Of a stretch of DNA of 64,000 nucleotides, positions 8,943 to 17,251 are shown in pieces. The stretch is from JBGSKV01 sp041740975. Lineage in GTDB: Bacteria > Bdellovibrionota_B > Oligoflexia > Oligoflexales > JALZUQ01. The notes under the pieces are model-generated. The model was not told the origin of the DNA. It ran no database searches and saw only the letters and a list, made by a program, of their open reading frames with translations. The first letter of the stretch is position 1; each line of letters starts with the position of its first letter. The stretch is from assembly GCA_041740975.1 (NCBI GenBank), contig JBGSKV010000038.1, forward strand, positions 1 to 64,000. Reading direction: 5' to 3'. The position numbers and the translations under genes are program-made.

Positions 8943-9587
8943 TTAAGGAATTTCAAGGCGAAATTTAATCTGCGTCCAGCCCGCCAAAGGTCGCCCAAGT
9001 TTATCTCGGCGCGGATAAAATCGCACCTTCCAGGCGGAGGCGACGATTCGTTCGTCCATACCGAAGCCGGTGCTTTTATGTAGTTCTACGTCGGTGACTT
9101 GACCGCTTGCATCGACAAATACATCGACACCGACAACACCTTCAATATTGGCATCGATAGCTTCTTCCGTATACTGCGGGACAATCACAGACTCAGGGAT
9201 CATGCGCGCGTCGGAGCTTAGGTCGTTGCCACTAGGACCGCTTGCCGTAGAGCTTTCTGAGTCGCTTGCCTGGTCAGAAACCACTGCGGAGGGATCTGCT
9301 TCCACTGGTGGTGCGTTGGCGTCCGGTTTTTTTTGTCCGCCAATCTGAGCGGGCTTCGCGCGAGGAGGAGGAAGACTCTTAGGCTTGGTGTTTTGGGGTG
9401 CCGGTCGCTGGACCGTGCGAATTTTGACTTGGTACGGGGCGTTCTCAGCTTCTTTCTTTCCGAGCTTCGGTAGCAACAACGATAGACCAAATAGCAAATG
9501 CCCAACGAAAGAAACCGCGAGGGATATACCGATCCAAAAACGCCAACTATGGGTCACTGATTTTTTTTGCGAAGTTGGAATGGTCAT
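8943..9587 (-). CDS. TonB family energy transducer
   Basis: Links inner-membrane proton-motive force to an outer-membrane receptor. The 214-residue protein has one N-terminal TM helix (WIGISLAVSFVGHLLFG), a Pro/Lys-rich periplasmic spacer (about 60-110), and a C-terminal TonB domain with PQYTEEAIDANIEGVVGV and VELHKSTGFGMDE. ATG at 9587, seven bases after the upstream lipoprotein stop; no strong ribosome site, so translational coupling is likely. No ExbB/ExbD genes lie nearby. Last gene of the receptor-lipoprotein-TonB operon. Confidence 0.88.
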   Translation of the reverse strand: MTIPTSQKKSVTHSWRFWIGISLAVSFVGHLLFGLSLLLPKLGKKEAENAPYQVKIRTVQRPAPQNTKPKSLPPPRAKPAQIGGQKKPDANAPPVEADPSAVVSDQASDSESSTASGPSGNDLSSDARMIPESVIVPQYTEEAIDANIEGVVGVDVFVDASGQVTDVELHKSTGFGMDERIVASAWKVRFYPRRDKLGRPLAGWTQIKFRLEIP

Positions 9588-9594
9588 GCATACA

Positions 9595-10344
9595 TCAGTT
9601 TGTGTTGATTTCGATAATTTGAATGCCGAAGCCGCGGCTTTTTTTGCCACGCACGGTCGCAATGAGAGTATTTTTCCCGACGCCGGGGGTTTTCCATTTG
9701 GTTTCTTTGGCTCGGCGATTCTTGATCTCACCACCACCGACTAACCAACCCACCAAAAGGTCTTCGTCATTACTATTCACCAAGCTAGCTTTTATTTCAA
9801 TTTCTGATTCCGCCTTCACCGTGCTCTCATCAATAGGTTTTTCAACCGTTATTTGAGGACTGGTCCAAGATAGTTCTGGCGAGTTTTCAGGATAAACTAA
9901 AAAATTTCCGATTACTTTTTCTTCGTCAGTTCCACTTTTGACCAGAAATCCATACCGAACTTGGCCGGCACCACCTAGCGGCGTAAAAAACTCCGCAATC
10001 GGCACTGTGAGGTCCGCCTTAAAACTCACAACTTGAAAGTCTGCATAAGGAGCATATTTTATCGTTCCGGATTTTACCGCGATTTGATCTTCTTCCAGCA
10101 AAATTGCGCTGAACGTTTCTTGGTCTTTATAAGGTTCGACCGTAACCGTTTTACCGAGGGGCAAAGCTAGGTGCACGGTCACTTCCACTTTTTCAGGTGG
10201 CTGCCCAATTAGACTTGGCGTCGAGACAAGAGGACTAGTAATGGAGCCAATACCACGGAGTTTATCGATAACTTCTTGTCGATCCTTATCTTCAGAGCAG
10301 CTCAGAAGCAAAAGAAAGCTTAAAAACAAAAAGATCTTTTTCAT
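9595..10344 (-). CDS. Lipoprotein of the TonB receptor operon
   Basis: A 249-residue lipoprotein (MKKIFLFLSFLLLLSCSED). The body is beta-rich, with a C-terminal region (PIDESTVKAESEIEIKAS, WLVGGGEIKN) resembling Ig-like or cadherin-like folds. Its start overlaps the receptor stop by four bases (ATGA) and its end is seven bases before tonB. Co-expression with a TonB receptor suggests an accessory surface ligand-binding partner; the ligand is unknown. Confidence 0.75.
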   Translation of the reverse strand: MKKIFLFLSFLLLLSCSEDKDRQEVIDKLRGIGSITSPLVSTPSLIGQPPEKVEVTVHLALPLGKTVTVEPYKDQETFSAILLEEDQIAVKSGTIKYAPYADFQVVSFKADLTVPIAEFFTPLGGAGQVRYGFLVKSGTDEEKVIGNFLVYPENSPELSWTSPQITVEKPIDESTVKAESEIEIKASLVNSNDEDLLVGWLVGGGEIKNRRAKETKWKTPGVGKNTLIATVRGKKSRGFGIQIIEINTN

Positions 10345-12620
10345 AGCTCACCCGACAATTCTATGAACGGAATAGAAGTCAAACTCGTTTCATCTACTTT
10401 TTTCGAATAGTCGTAGTTATAGTCCACTCCCACGACTTGCGTCGTCGGCCAGTATGACTCAAAGCCAAACTTAAGGGCCATCTTCCAAGTGTCGAATAGA
10501 AATGATTTGGTCGCATATATCGTGAGAGCATGAAAGTTCGGGAGTCGACTGGTGTTTTTTTGTGAGTCAAGGGTGCGATCCTGGTATTTATCCAAGTTCG
10601 CGTTGTAAACAGCATCGTTTACCGGAGTATAGGTATCACCCGTATGAAAATTGTAGCGGGTACCCAGCTCCCATTGTGCCGTGAGCTTGTAACTACCTGC
10701 AAGGTTGATGACGTGGGTCTGGTCATATTCAGAATATCGGTAAGGTTCGTCATCAGAACTGCGATTCTCGGATTTGGCATAGGTGTAGGAAAGCCAACCG
10801 AAAAGTCTTCCCGTTAGATTTCGGCGTATAAAGAATTCGGCGCCATAGCCCCGCATACTGCCGTTATTGGAAAATCTTTCCTTGGGATCAGAAACCACCA
10901 TGTTCTTGCCAAGCTTGTAAAAGCCTTGAACATCCGAGGTCCATTTATCATTCCACTGCGTCTCCAAGCCGAGAACAAAGTGATAAGCTCGGTAAAAAGA
11001 AAGCTTTGGATTGCCGAAGTTTTCGGAAGACTGAAATGGTGACGGTGCTTGACTGTATTGCCCAATGGCGGATTTAAGCGTGTGCTCAGATCCGAGAGGT
11101 TGCCGCAAGCGTAGACGTGGGTCGGCAGAGAGCTTTTTAATCTGGCTGTCATAAGTGACACGCGCCCCTGGCGTGATGATCATCTTCCCTAGCGATACAT
11201 CGACGGAAGTATAAGCGGCAACATCCGATGTCTTGACTTTAGAGGTCACCTTACGTTTCTCGGCATCTTCCGGATCAAAAGTCGGATCACCCGGACGAAA
11301 ATCAATCGCATTGACATCAGACCATTGCACTTTATAAGAAGGGTCTAAGCCAATAATCCATTCCTTCGCAGGACCAAGGCGCCGGGAGAACTCGGTCGGT
11401 ACGCGAAACGTGAGCACCCGTCTTCTTAGTGCATTGCCGACAAAATTAGCATCCGTATCAAAAAAGTAAATTTGTGGAGTTGTCGTATACTGCCAACTTT
11501 CATTAAGACGCCCTACTCTCTCCACACCTAAATTAAGAAACTCTGTGACAAAGTCAATTTTGGCGCGGCCTTCTTCATCTGCAAATCTCTGTGATGGTGC
11601 GGCTGCTTTGACGCCGTCATATGCCGCGATGAGCGATGTTTTGGTATGACCAGTGTCTGTTTTCTGAATATGAACCACATGCGCATCCCCAAAGTAAGGC
11701 ACGATCGTTAAATTACCGCCGGCTTCTTCTTCTTGGCTTTCGAGAACCTTATCTATGAAAAATTCGACATAACTACGTCGTACAGAGACGGTTAGTGCCG
11801 ACTTTTCGCTTAGGGGCCTAGTTTGAAATACCCCCGAATAAAACGGAATATTAACGAGAAAATCTGTCTTCGGACGTTCAGGGATATCGGTTTTGGTGCG
11901 AATCACAATGACACCACCCGTTGCGTTACCAAACTCAGGTCCGAATCCGCCAGCGTCAAACTGCACTTCTTGCATCAGCTGAGCCGGTAAGACGGAAATA
12001 TTGCCGATGCCGTGAAAAATAAATGGTACTTCCAAGTTATCGATATAAAACTTTGAGTCCGCCGGACCCGATCCTCGGACGACAACGCTGTTGCCACTTC
12101 CTCCGCGGGCACTACTCGTTTGTACACCGGGAAGGAGTTTGACGATTTGTGCGGGATCACCGCCAGGGGCAATGCGACGGGATTCTTCGATGGAAACCGT
12201 TTTTCGCGACACTTGCGGGCGCTTCTTACCCGTGACAATGATGATATTGTTGTCGTCTGGGGTGCGCGGATACAGAAAGATATCGAATGTGCCGGCAGGT
12301 CTAAACTTTGCAAACGGCACCTCCAACGTTTCAAAACCACTTCGACTCAATCGAACGAATCCGTCGCCACTTGGAGGAATGGTAATTTGAGCTTCGCCAT
12401 TGCCGGATGTGAACACGGTTTCCGATGCAACAGTGATTTCTGTCTTAGATAGAGGAAGTCCAGTGCCTTTTTCGCGAACTTTGACTACAGATACGGGCAA
12501 TACAGAAACTTCAGAGTCGTCTTTCGGAGTGACTTGCTGGGCGAATGCGACTACATTTGTATCGAACCATGTCAGAATGAGTAAAGTTGAAAAAAAATAT
12601 TTCAAAAGGTTCTCGTGCAT
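10341..12620 (-). CDS. TonB-dependent outer-membrane receptor
   Basis: A 759-residue receptor. After the signal peptide (VVAFAQQ) come a carboxypeptidase-regulatory-like beta domain (about 45-120), a plug with VTGKKRPQVSRKTVSIEE, LLPGVQTSSARGG, VVVRGSGPADSKFYIDN and GNATGGVIVI, and a C-terminal 22-strand-type barrel. It imports an unknown large ligand. ATG at 12620 chosen over an upstream TTG at 12635. First gene of the operon with a lipoprotein and its own TonB, an arrangement implying a dedicated transducer. Confidence 0.9.
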   Translation of the reverse strand: MHENLLKYFFSTLLILTWFDTNVVAFAQQVTPKDDSEVSVLPVSVVKVREKGTGLPLSKTEITVASETVFTSGNGEAQITIPPSGDGFVRLSRSGFETLEVPFAKFRPAGTFDIFLYPRTPDDNNIIIVTGKKRPQVSRKTVSIEESRRIAPGGDPAQIVKLLPGVQTSSARGGSGNSVVVRGSGPADSKFYIDNLEVPFIFHGIGNISVLPAQLMQEVQFDAGGFGPEFGNATGGVIVIRTKTDIPERPKTDFLVNIPFYSGVFQTRPLSEKSALTVSVRRSYVEFFIDKVLESQEEEAGGNLTIVPYFGDAHVVHIQKTDTGHTKTSLIAAYDGVKAAAPSQRFADEEGRAKIDFVTEFLNLGVERVGRLNESWQYTTTPQIYFFDTDANFVGNALRRRVLTFRVPTEFSRRLGPAKEWIIGLDPSYKVQWSDVNAIDFRPGDPTFDPEDAEKRKVTSKVKTSDVAAYTSVDVSLGKMIITPGARVTYDSQIKKLSADPRLRLRQPLGSEHTLKSAIGQYSQAPSPFQSSENFGNPKLSFYRAYHFVLGLETQWNDKWTSDVQGFYKLGKNMVVSDPKERFSNNGSMRGYGAEFFIRRNLTGRLFGWLSYTYAKSENRSSDDEPYRYSEYDQTHVINLAGSYKLTAQWELGTRYNFHTGDTYTPVNDAVYNANLDKYQDRTLDSQKNTSRLPNFHALTIYATKSFLFDTWKMALKFGFESYWPTTQVVGVDYNYDYSKKVDETSLTSIPFIELSGEL

Positions 12621-12689
12621 GAAAGGAAAATCCAATTGTAAGGGATTCTACGCAACCGAGCAACCCAACTCAAACAGTTTATGCAAAGC

Positions 12690-13694
12690 CTAGTTCTTCG
12701 GCTCCATAGCGGTGTTGAAAATCTTTGCTACATCCAAAGTGTTCTGTTTTGCACCTTCTTCAGTCAAATGATTGAGGGAGCCAAAAAATGCATTCCGATA
12801 AGTTCTCAACGGCTCTTCAACGAATTCAAATCGATGACCCTCCAAGCCTTCCACCAAATCATGTTTATATTTGTCGAAGAACTTTTGCGTGATATCGTTT
12901 TTGGCAACGTCGGGCAAGGGATTCGTGACAAAAAGCACCTTGATCCCATGTTTGTCGGCCACTTTCATTAACTTGACAAACCCAGGCATCGCATCTGGGT
13001 GAAAATCATTGCGGACAGAATACGAATTTTCTCTCATCGGTTCTCGATTAATTTCTGGTAAGTAACCTTCGTTTCTAAAAATCAAATCCCTCACTTCCGA
13101 ATCGCTTAATTGCAATTGTTTTGGGCGCATGTCGAGATCGCGTGGATCTCTAGCAAACTCTTCCAGATAATATCGCAAATAGCCTCTCAAATGGTAAGTG
13201 GGCAGATACGTGTACCAGTCGCGCCCTGGAAGTCTCATCCAGTTTCGAAACTGTGTGAGATGGCCGCGCTTCTCATTTTCGTTGTATGAGTCCGCAAAAG
13301 AACTCGTTGCAAAATAATACACAAGATATTTAGGCGGTGTGGCGTGGCTAAGATATAAATCTAAAAGTTCGACATGTCCGTCAATATATAACCAACCGGT
13401 CGTGCAAATATTGAGACTTTTGAGACCTGTCTCTTCATTAAAGCTCTTAGGAACCAGGCCCATCAGGCAACTGCTGTCGCCTAAGAAAATCACGTCGTAA
13501 GGCTTGGCATTTGTCAAAGTATGCACGGTTTGCCACTGAACAATGCTTTCCGCCAGCTGCGGTGGGCGCAGCTTGGAGTAATATCTTTGCCTTTCGACGC
13601 CCATCTCTAGGTTTGGAGCGATGAACACAAGAAAAATCTCTAGTCCTATGTAGGCCAGAAAAACTTTCAGTAAGAATTGTTTCGCGTCGTTCAT
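12690..13694 (-). CDS. SGNH/AlgX-like O-acetylation protein
   Basis: A 334-residue protein with an N-terminal signal anchor (FLLKVFLAYIGLEIFLVFIA) and an SGNH-hydrolase-like domain: block I FLGDSSCLMGL near residue 71 and the C-terminal SLNHLTEEGA. Proteins of this type (AlgX, AlgJ, DltD-like) transfer acyl groups onto exported polymers in the periplasm. It follows the MBOAT gene by nine bases, so the two should form one acetyl-transfer system. The polymer acceptor is unknown. Confidence 0.8.
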   Translation of the reverse strand: MNDAKQFLLKVFLAYIGLEIFLVFIAPNLEMGVERQRYYSKLRPPQLAESIVQWQTVHTLTNAKPYDVIFLGDSSCLMGLVPKSFNEETGLKSLNICTTGWLYIDGHVELLDLYLSHATPPKYLVYYFATSSFADSYNENEKRGHLTQFRNWMRLPGRDWYTYLPTYHLRGYLRYYLEEFARDPRDLDMRPKQLQLSDSEVRDLIFRNEGYLPEINREPMRENSYSVRNDFHPDAMPGFVKLMKVADKHGIKVLFVTNPLPDVAKNDITQKFFDKYKHDLVEGLEGHRFEFVEEPLRTYRNAFFGSLNHLTEEGAKQNTLDVAKIFNTAMEPKN

Positions 13695-13703
13695 ACTATT
13701 TTC

Positions 13704-15122
13704 CTAGAACTGAAAGTAAATGAACGTGGAATGGAACGGTGCGCCCAATACAATGATTCCCAAAAGAAGCGCCATACAAAAACCCATGCGAATATTGGGA
13801 TTCCATGTCGCCCAGATTTCTTGTTCCCGTTTTTTGTACTGAAAAATTTCCAAGACGACGAGAGGCGAGATAAGCAGTACCAGATAAGACAGTTTGTTGA
13901 GGGCCGGCAGCGCATAGTCTTGGACTTTTACAAGAATGGATCCCATCGTCAAAAGATGCGGAATGGATTGGGCTCGAAAGATCAACCAACCCAAACAGAT
14001 AAGTTGAAAGAACATGAAAATAGAGATCAGAAACTGAACGCGAGTCTGTTGCGTGGATTCCGGCTTGAAAGACCGGTATATTCTCTCACCGATCAAAAGA
14101 AATCCCTGGTAAAAACCCCAAAGTACAAAGGTCCACGCCGCACCATGCCATAACCCACCTAGTATCATCGTCAGCGCGAGGTTCATGTAGTGCCGAACTT
14201 TAGTGGACCGATTGCCACCGAGTGGGATGTACAAATAATCGCGCAGCCACTCGGACAGACTGATGTGCCAGCGAGTCCAGAATTCTTTGGGTCCCCGTGA
14301 AAAATAGGGAAGATTGAAGTTCAACCTTAGTTCGTAACCAAAGAAGCGAGACGTCCCCCTTGCGATGTCGGTGTAGCCAGAGAAGTCACAGTAAATTTGG
14401 ATGGCATAAGCGTATACGCCAATCAACAAGTCGGTGGGCGAGTCAATATTAAGCGCGAACGCAGACTCGACGATTGGTGCCAAGTTATCGGCGATCACCA
14501 TTTTTTTGAAAAAACCTAGAAGCACTAAAGGCAGTCCTAAAGCCGCCATGTGCCAGTTTGGTTTCGGCGAAGCGATGAGCTGTGGCAAAAGATTGGTCGA
14601 ACGCTCGATAGGACCAGCGACCAATTGGGGGAAAAAGCTCGTGTATAGAAGAAAATGCAGAAGGCTTTTGGTTGGTTTGAGAAGACCGCGGTAAACATCA
14701 ACCGAATAACTGATGGCTTGAAAGGTATAAAAGGAAATCCCAACCGGCAGAATAATGTTGAGCGGAGAAAAGGAGAAGTCAGAGCCTCCATTTCTCAAAA
14801 TGCTGTTGGCACTGTCTAAGAAAAAATTAAAGTATTTGAAGAATCCAAGGATGATAAGATTGCTGCAAACACTGACGATAAGAGGCAGCTTTACCCAGTT
14901 TTTCGAAAGTCCTCGCTCTCGATTCCTTTCAATGAAGAGTGCCCCGACATAATCGATGGAACTGGATAAAAAGATAAGTCCGAGAAAGCGCCAGTCCCAC
15001 CATCCGTAAAATATGTAACTCGCAATTAGTAGTACGACAGAGCGGGCGTAAGGTTTGAGGTTCCAACACAAAGCAAGTGTTGTAAACAGAAGCACTAAGA
15101 ATTCTGTGCTGACAAAAGTCAA
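13704..15122 (-). CDS. MBOAT O-acyltransferase, AlgI family
   Basis: A multi-pass inner-membrane protein of 472 residues that passes acyl groups across the membrane for polysaccharide O-acylation. Diagnostic motifs are FFPQLVAGPIER, CDFSGYTDIARG, FNLPYFSRGPKEFW and the catalytic histidine segment LGGLWHGAAWTF. The start is a TTG at 15122 that gives the family N-terminus; an in-frame stop lies three codons upstream and no ATG is available early in the frame. Operon with the SGNH gene. Confidence 0.92.
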   Translation of the reverse strand: MTFVSTEFLVLLFTTLALCWNLKPYARSVVLLIASYIFYGWWDWRFLGLIFLSSSIDYVGALFIERNRERGLSKNWVKLPLIVSVCSNLIILGFFKYFNFFLDSANSILRNGGSDFSFSPLNIILPVGISFYTFQAISYSVDVYRGLLKPTKSLLHFLLYTSFFPQLVAGPIERSTNLLPQLIASPKPNWHMAALGLPLVLLGFFKKMVIADNLAPIVESAFALNIDSPTDLLIGVYAYAIQIYCDFSGYTDIARGTSRFFGYELRLNFNLPYFSRGPKEFWTRWHISLSEWLRDYLYIPLGGNRSTKVRHYMNLALTMILGGLWHGAAWTFVLWGFYQGFLLIGERIYRSFKPESTQQTRVQFLISIFMFFQLICLGWLIFRAQSIPHLLTMGSILVKVQDYALPALNKLSYLVLLISPLVVLEIFQYKKREQEIWATWNPNIRMGFCMALLLGIIVLGAPFHSTFIYFQF

Positions 15123-15197
15123 AAAAACTCACAATAGTTCGAGTTGAGTACGAACAATTGTAAATGCTTAGGTACGAGACTTCAATACGATTGTCGT

Positions 15198-15812
15198 TCA
15201 GTTTTCGCTATAGTCGCATTTTTTTTCACGCAAAGGGCAGTCGCCTTCTATGTCGCAATCGGAGTCGAAGGTGCATGCTCTTTGAGACACCGCACAGCGA
15301 TCGTTTTGACAATCGTCCTCCAGAGTACAGTCGGAGTCGAAGGTGCATCTCTTGTTATTGCCATACTTCAGAATATGGTTTTGAATTCTAAGTTTTGACA
15401 CTTCGCCACTTAAATTATTTTGATCTTTTTTTATTTTTAAGAGTTCTCGTTGTTGCTTCTGCTTTTCATAAATGACCTGGCCAAGCGTATAACCTGCCAT
15501 GAATTCTGTGCCAGCACTTCCCGAACAAACACTATTGAAGTCATCGCCATCTAGTCCAAGTTTGTAGCCATTTTCTTTTGTGCAGTAGGATTGCAAACCC
15601 TTTGCCCGACCTTTTTCATACTCCTCAACATTGACGGCAACCGCATGTTTGGCACATTTACCTTCAAACGATCGAACAGAATCGGCATTTCTTCCGGCCC
15701 GGCCAAATCGCTCCCCTTCTTTTGCCCAGTCCATTTCCAGACATTGTTGTTTGGTAAAAGTGACGCAAGACGAGGCCAAGATCGCAATCAAAAACAGACT
15801 TAATTTAGACAT
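15198..15812 (-). CDS. DUF2799 lipoprotein with CxxDSDC repeats
   Basis: A 204-residue lipoprotein (lipobox LASSCVT). Residues 20-125 match DUF2799 (CLEMDWAKEGERFGRAG, YCTKENGYKLGLDG). A coiled-coil-like stretch (EKQKQQRELLKIKKDQ) leads to a C-terminal pair of CTFDSDC units, each followed by more cysteines. At DNA level the units share a direct repeat (CGGAGTCGAAGGTGCA), pointing to recent duplication. The same CxxDSDC signature occurs in the exported protein at 2982-3968. Function unknown. Confidence 0.78.
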   Translation of the reverse strand: MSKLSLFLIAILASSCVTFTKQQCLEMDWAKEGERFGRAGRNADSVRSFEGKCAKHAVAVNVEEYEKGRAKGLQSYCTKENGYKLGLDGDDFNSVCSGSAGTEFMAGYTLGQVIYEKQKQQRELLKIKKDQNNLSGEVSKLRIQNHILKYGNNKRCTFDSDCTLEDDCQNDRCAVSQRACTFDSDCDIEGDCPLREKKCDYSEN

Positions 15813-15922
15813 AGGTGGGTTCCTTCAGAAGTGACGGAAGGCCAACTTAGTCGATTTTTCTTTTTAAAAAACCTTGAATTTTTAAGGACCGAATATGATG
15901 GGATTTTTGCAACCGAATGGAG

Positions 15923-16279
15923 TTACTCAATGATTTTAAAATGCTTCAAAACTAAAAATATAAGAGCAATCACTACGAAAGCATTCATAAACCAATCGCG
16001 TGGATTAGCAAAGCCCACGCGGCGTTGCCGCTTTGCTCTAAACTCTTCAAGCTCAGGATCAGGACTAAGGTCGCCCGCTTGTTCAGAGAACATATTTTCC
16101 AGAAGGTCTTTGGCTTTTCTGACGTCGTCGGGATCGACTGCTAACCGCACATTTGCATTGGTTCCCAACACTCCACCAATATCATCCGCCAAAACGATTG
16201 AGCGTATGCCTTCGTCTTTCAAATAAGACTGCGCCATTCCCGCCAACGCCCTATCTTTGAATGATTTGATAACTTCCAC
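15923..16279 (-). CDS. DUF2007 domain membrane protein
   Basis: A 118-residue protein. Residues 1-65 fit DUF2007 (putative signal-transducing domain: DRALAGMAQSYLKDEGI, LAVDPDDVRKAKDLL). The C-terminus is a single TM helix (DWFMNAFVVIALIFLVLKHF). It resembles a small ligand-binding module tethered to the membrane. No operon partner is evident; the 121-nt hairpin element lies upstream. Confidence 0.75.
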   Translation of the reverse strand: MEVIKSFKDRALAGMAQSYLKDEGIRSIVLADDIGGVLGTNANVRLAVDPDDVRKAKDLLENMFSEQAGDLSPDPELEEFRAKRQRRVGFANPRDWFMNAFVVIALIFLVLKHFKIIE

Positions 16280-16322
16280 TCACACGATTCCATTTTTATA
16301 GATGCTTCGTCTCTTTATCATG

Positions 16323-16443
16323 AAAAGCTTTGAAATTTTTGGGATGGCAAGGCGCCGAGGAGTGAGGACCGGAGTTGGCTCCTAGCCAATGAGGACCGGA
16401 ACGACGATGACAACGCCGCCATCGCTAAAATTTCAAAGCTTTT
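16323..16443. repeat. 121-nt hairpin element
   Basis: Perfect 17-bp outer arms AAAAGCTTTGAAATTTT (16323-16339) and its complement (16427-16443). The pairing continues in register with GATGGC/GCCATC and GGCG/CGCC, and a central hairpin TTGGCT-cct-AGCCAA (16375-16389) sits between two direct copies of GAGGACCGGA. The right arm ends on the stop codon of the reverse-strand gene at 16443-16799. It may act as terminator or processing element, or be a dispersed repeat; genome copies were not checked. Confidence 0.75.
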
Positions 16444-16799
16444 TAGCCTTCAATTTTTTCGACGATAAGTTTCATGTACTCTTGCGGACGCTTGTTAAAT
16501 TCTTTAACATCATGCGCATCATCAAACCACTCATTCAAAATATCTTTTTCACCTTCTTTGCAGGCGGTGGCGATGGAGTCATATGTTTGAGTTAATTCTA
16601 GAACGCGACCTAAGACAGCTTCGGAAGCTGGATTAGATGATGGATATTTTTCGCGAAGATATTTAATGATGAAGAATACGAGCAAAGGTTCACGTTCATT
16701 TGCAATACGATAAGCTTCGACAGCAGACATACGTCCCTCTTCTAAGCCTATGAGAAGTCTAAGACCTTCATTGATTTCGTTCTGAATCGATACCGCCAT
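16443..16799 (-). CDS. Hypothetical helical protein
   Basis: A 118-residue soluble, helix-rich, acidic protein (MAVSIQNEINEGLRLLIG at the start). No family recognised and no signal peptide. ATG at 16799 with GGAG nine bases before it; a TTG two codons upstream is less likely. Its stop codon abuts the 121-nt hairpin. Confidence 0.65.
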   Translation of the reverse strand: MAVSIQNEINEGLRLLIGLEEGRMSAVEAYRIANEREPLLVFFIIKYLREKYPSSNPASEAVLGRVLELTQTYDSIATACKEGEKDILNEWFDDAHDVKEFNKRPQEYMKLIVEKIEG

Positions 16800-16994
16800 T
16801 TTCAATCACTCCAACTTCAAAAACGTGATTCCTATATGATACTCATTCGGCCCATCAAACAACAGAAGTAATTGTTCTCCTGGGCTTTTTTTTTTGGTCC
16901 GGCGAATATTGTGGCACCCCGTCGCCATCGACCGGGTGACAATTTGAGTGGCATGCCGCACCGCAAAAAGACCTTTACAACTATTTTTCCCTCC

Positions 16995-17007
16995 CCCACA
17001 ATGTGGG
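16995..17007. promoter_or_regulatory. Dyad CCCACA-A-TGTGGG, possible operator
   Basis: A perfect 13-bp dyad 31 bases before the start of the Cys-rich micro-peptide gene, within a longer imperfect C/G-rich symmetry. Its position suits an operator; a metal-responsive repressor would fit the downstream product, but no regulator gene is adjacent. Confidence 0.35.
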
Positions 17008-17038
17008 AAGGATAACAGATAGTTCTATGGAGGTTTTT

Positions 17039-17128
17039 ATGTCTAAATGTGGATGCGAATGTAAGCACTGCTCAAAAAGTAACTGCTGTAACGGCAAAAC
17101 TTGTTGTGATAGCTGCAGTTGCTGCTAA
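17039..17128 (+). CDS. 29-residue Cys-rich micro-peptide, metallothionein-like
   Basis: Reads MSKCGCECKHCSKSN and ends CSCC: 11 cysteines in 29 residues, most as CxC or CC, the spacing of metal-thiolate clusters. A strong GGAGG lies five bases before the ATG, a dyad lies upstream and a clean intrinsic terminator 35 bases downstream, so this is very probably a real monocistronic gene despite its size. It would be cytoplasmic (no signal peptide) and could sequester copper, zinc or cadmium. It does not match the classic bacterial SmtA sequence. Metal binding is inferred from composition. Confidence 0.72.
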   Translation: MSKCGCECKHCSKSNCCNGKTCCDSCSCC

Positions 17129-17163
17129 GTGAGTAGTTGGGCCTATTGAAAATGTACTCAAGA

Positions 17164-17191
17164 ATGAGCTGCCCATGCGGCTCATTTTTTT
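17164..17191 (+). terminator. Intrinsic terminator after micro-peptide gene
   Basis: Nine-pair stem ATGAGCTGC/GCGGCTCAT (one G-U pair) with a CCAT loop, followed by a run of T. Textbook Rho-independent form. Confidence 0.85.
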
Positions 17192-17251
17192 ATGATCCTT
17201 CACTTTCAGTTTCGCTATAGCTACGCAGAACAAGTCTCTCAGGATGCCGTG

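Noticed and set aside
13677..14153. Forward frame of 158 codons opposite the MBOAT gene
   Set aside because: Antisense shadow of a well-supported AlgI-family gene; composition is charged and random-like.
16981..17030. MerR/CueR-type promoter before the micro-peptide gene
   Set aside because: The -35-like TTACAA and -10-like elements are about 30 bases apart, not the 19-20 base spacing of that class; only the dyad is kept as a possible operator.
16832..17068. Reverse-strand 78-codon frame over the micro-peptide promoter
   Set aside because: It runs antisense to the dyad and GGAGG of the micro-peptide gene and looks random in composition.
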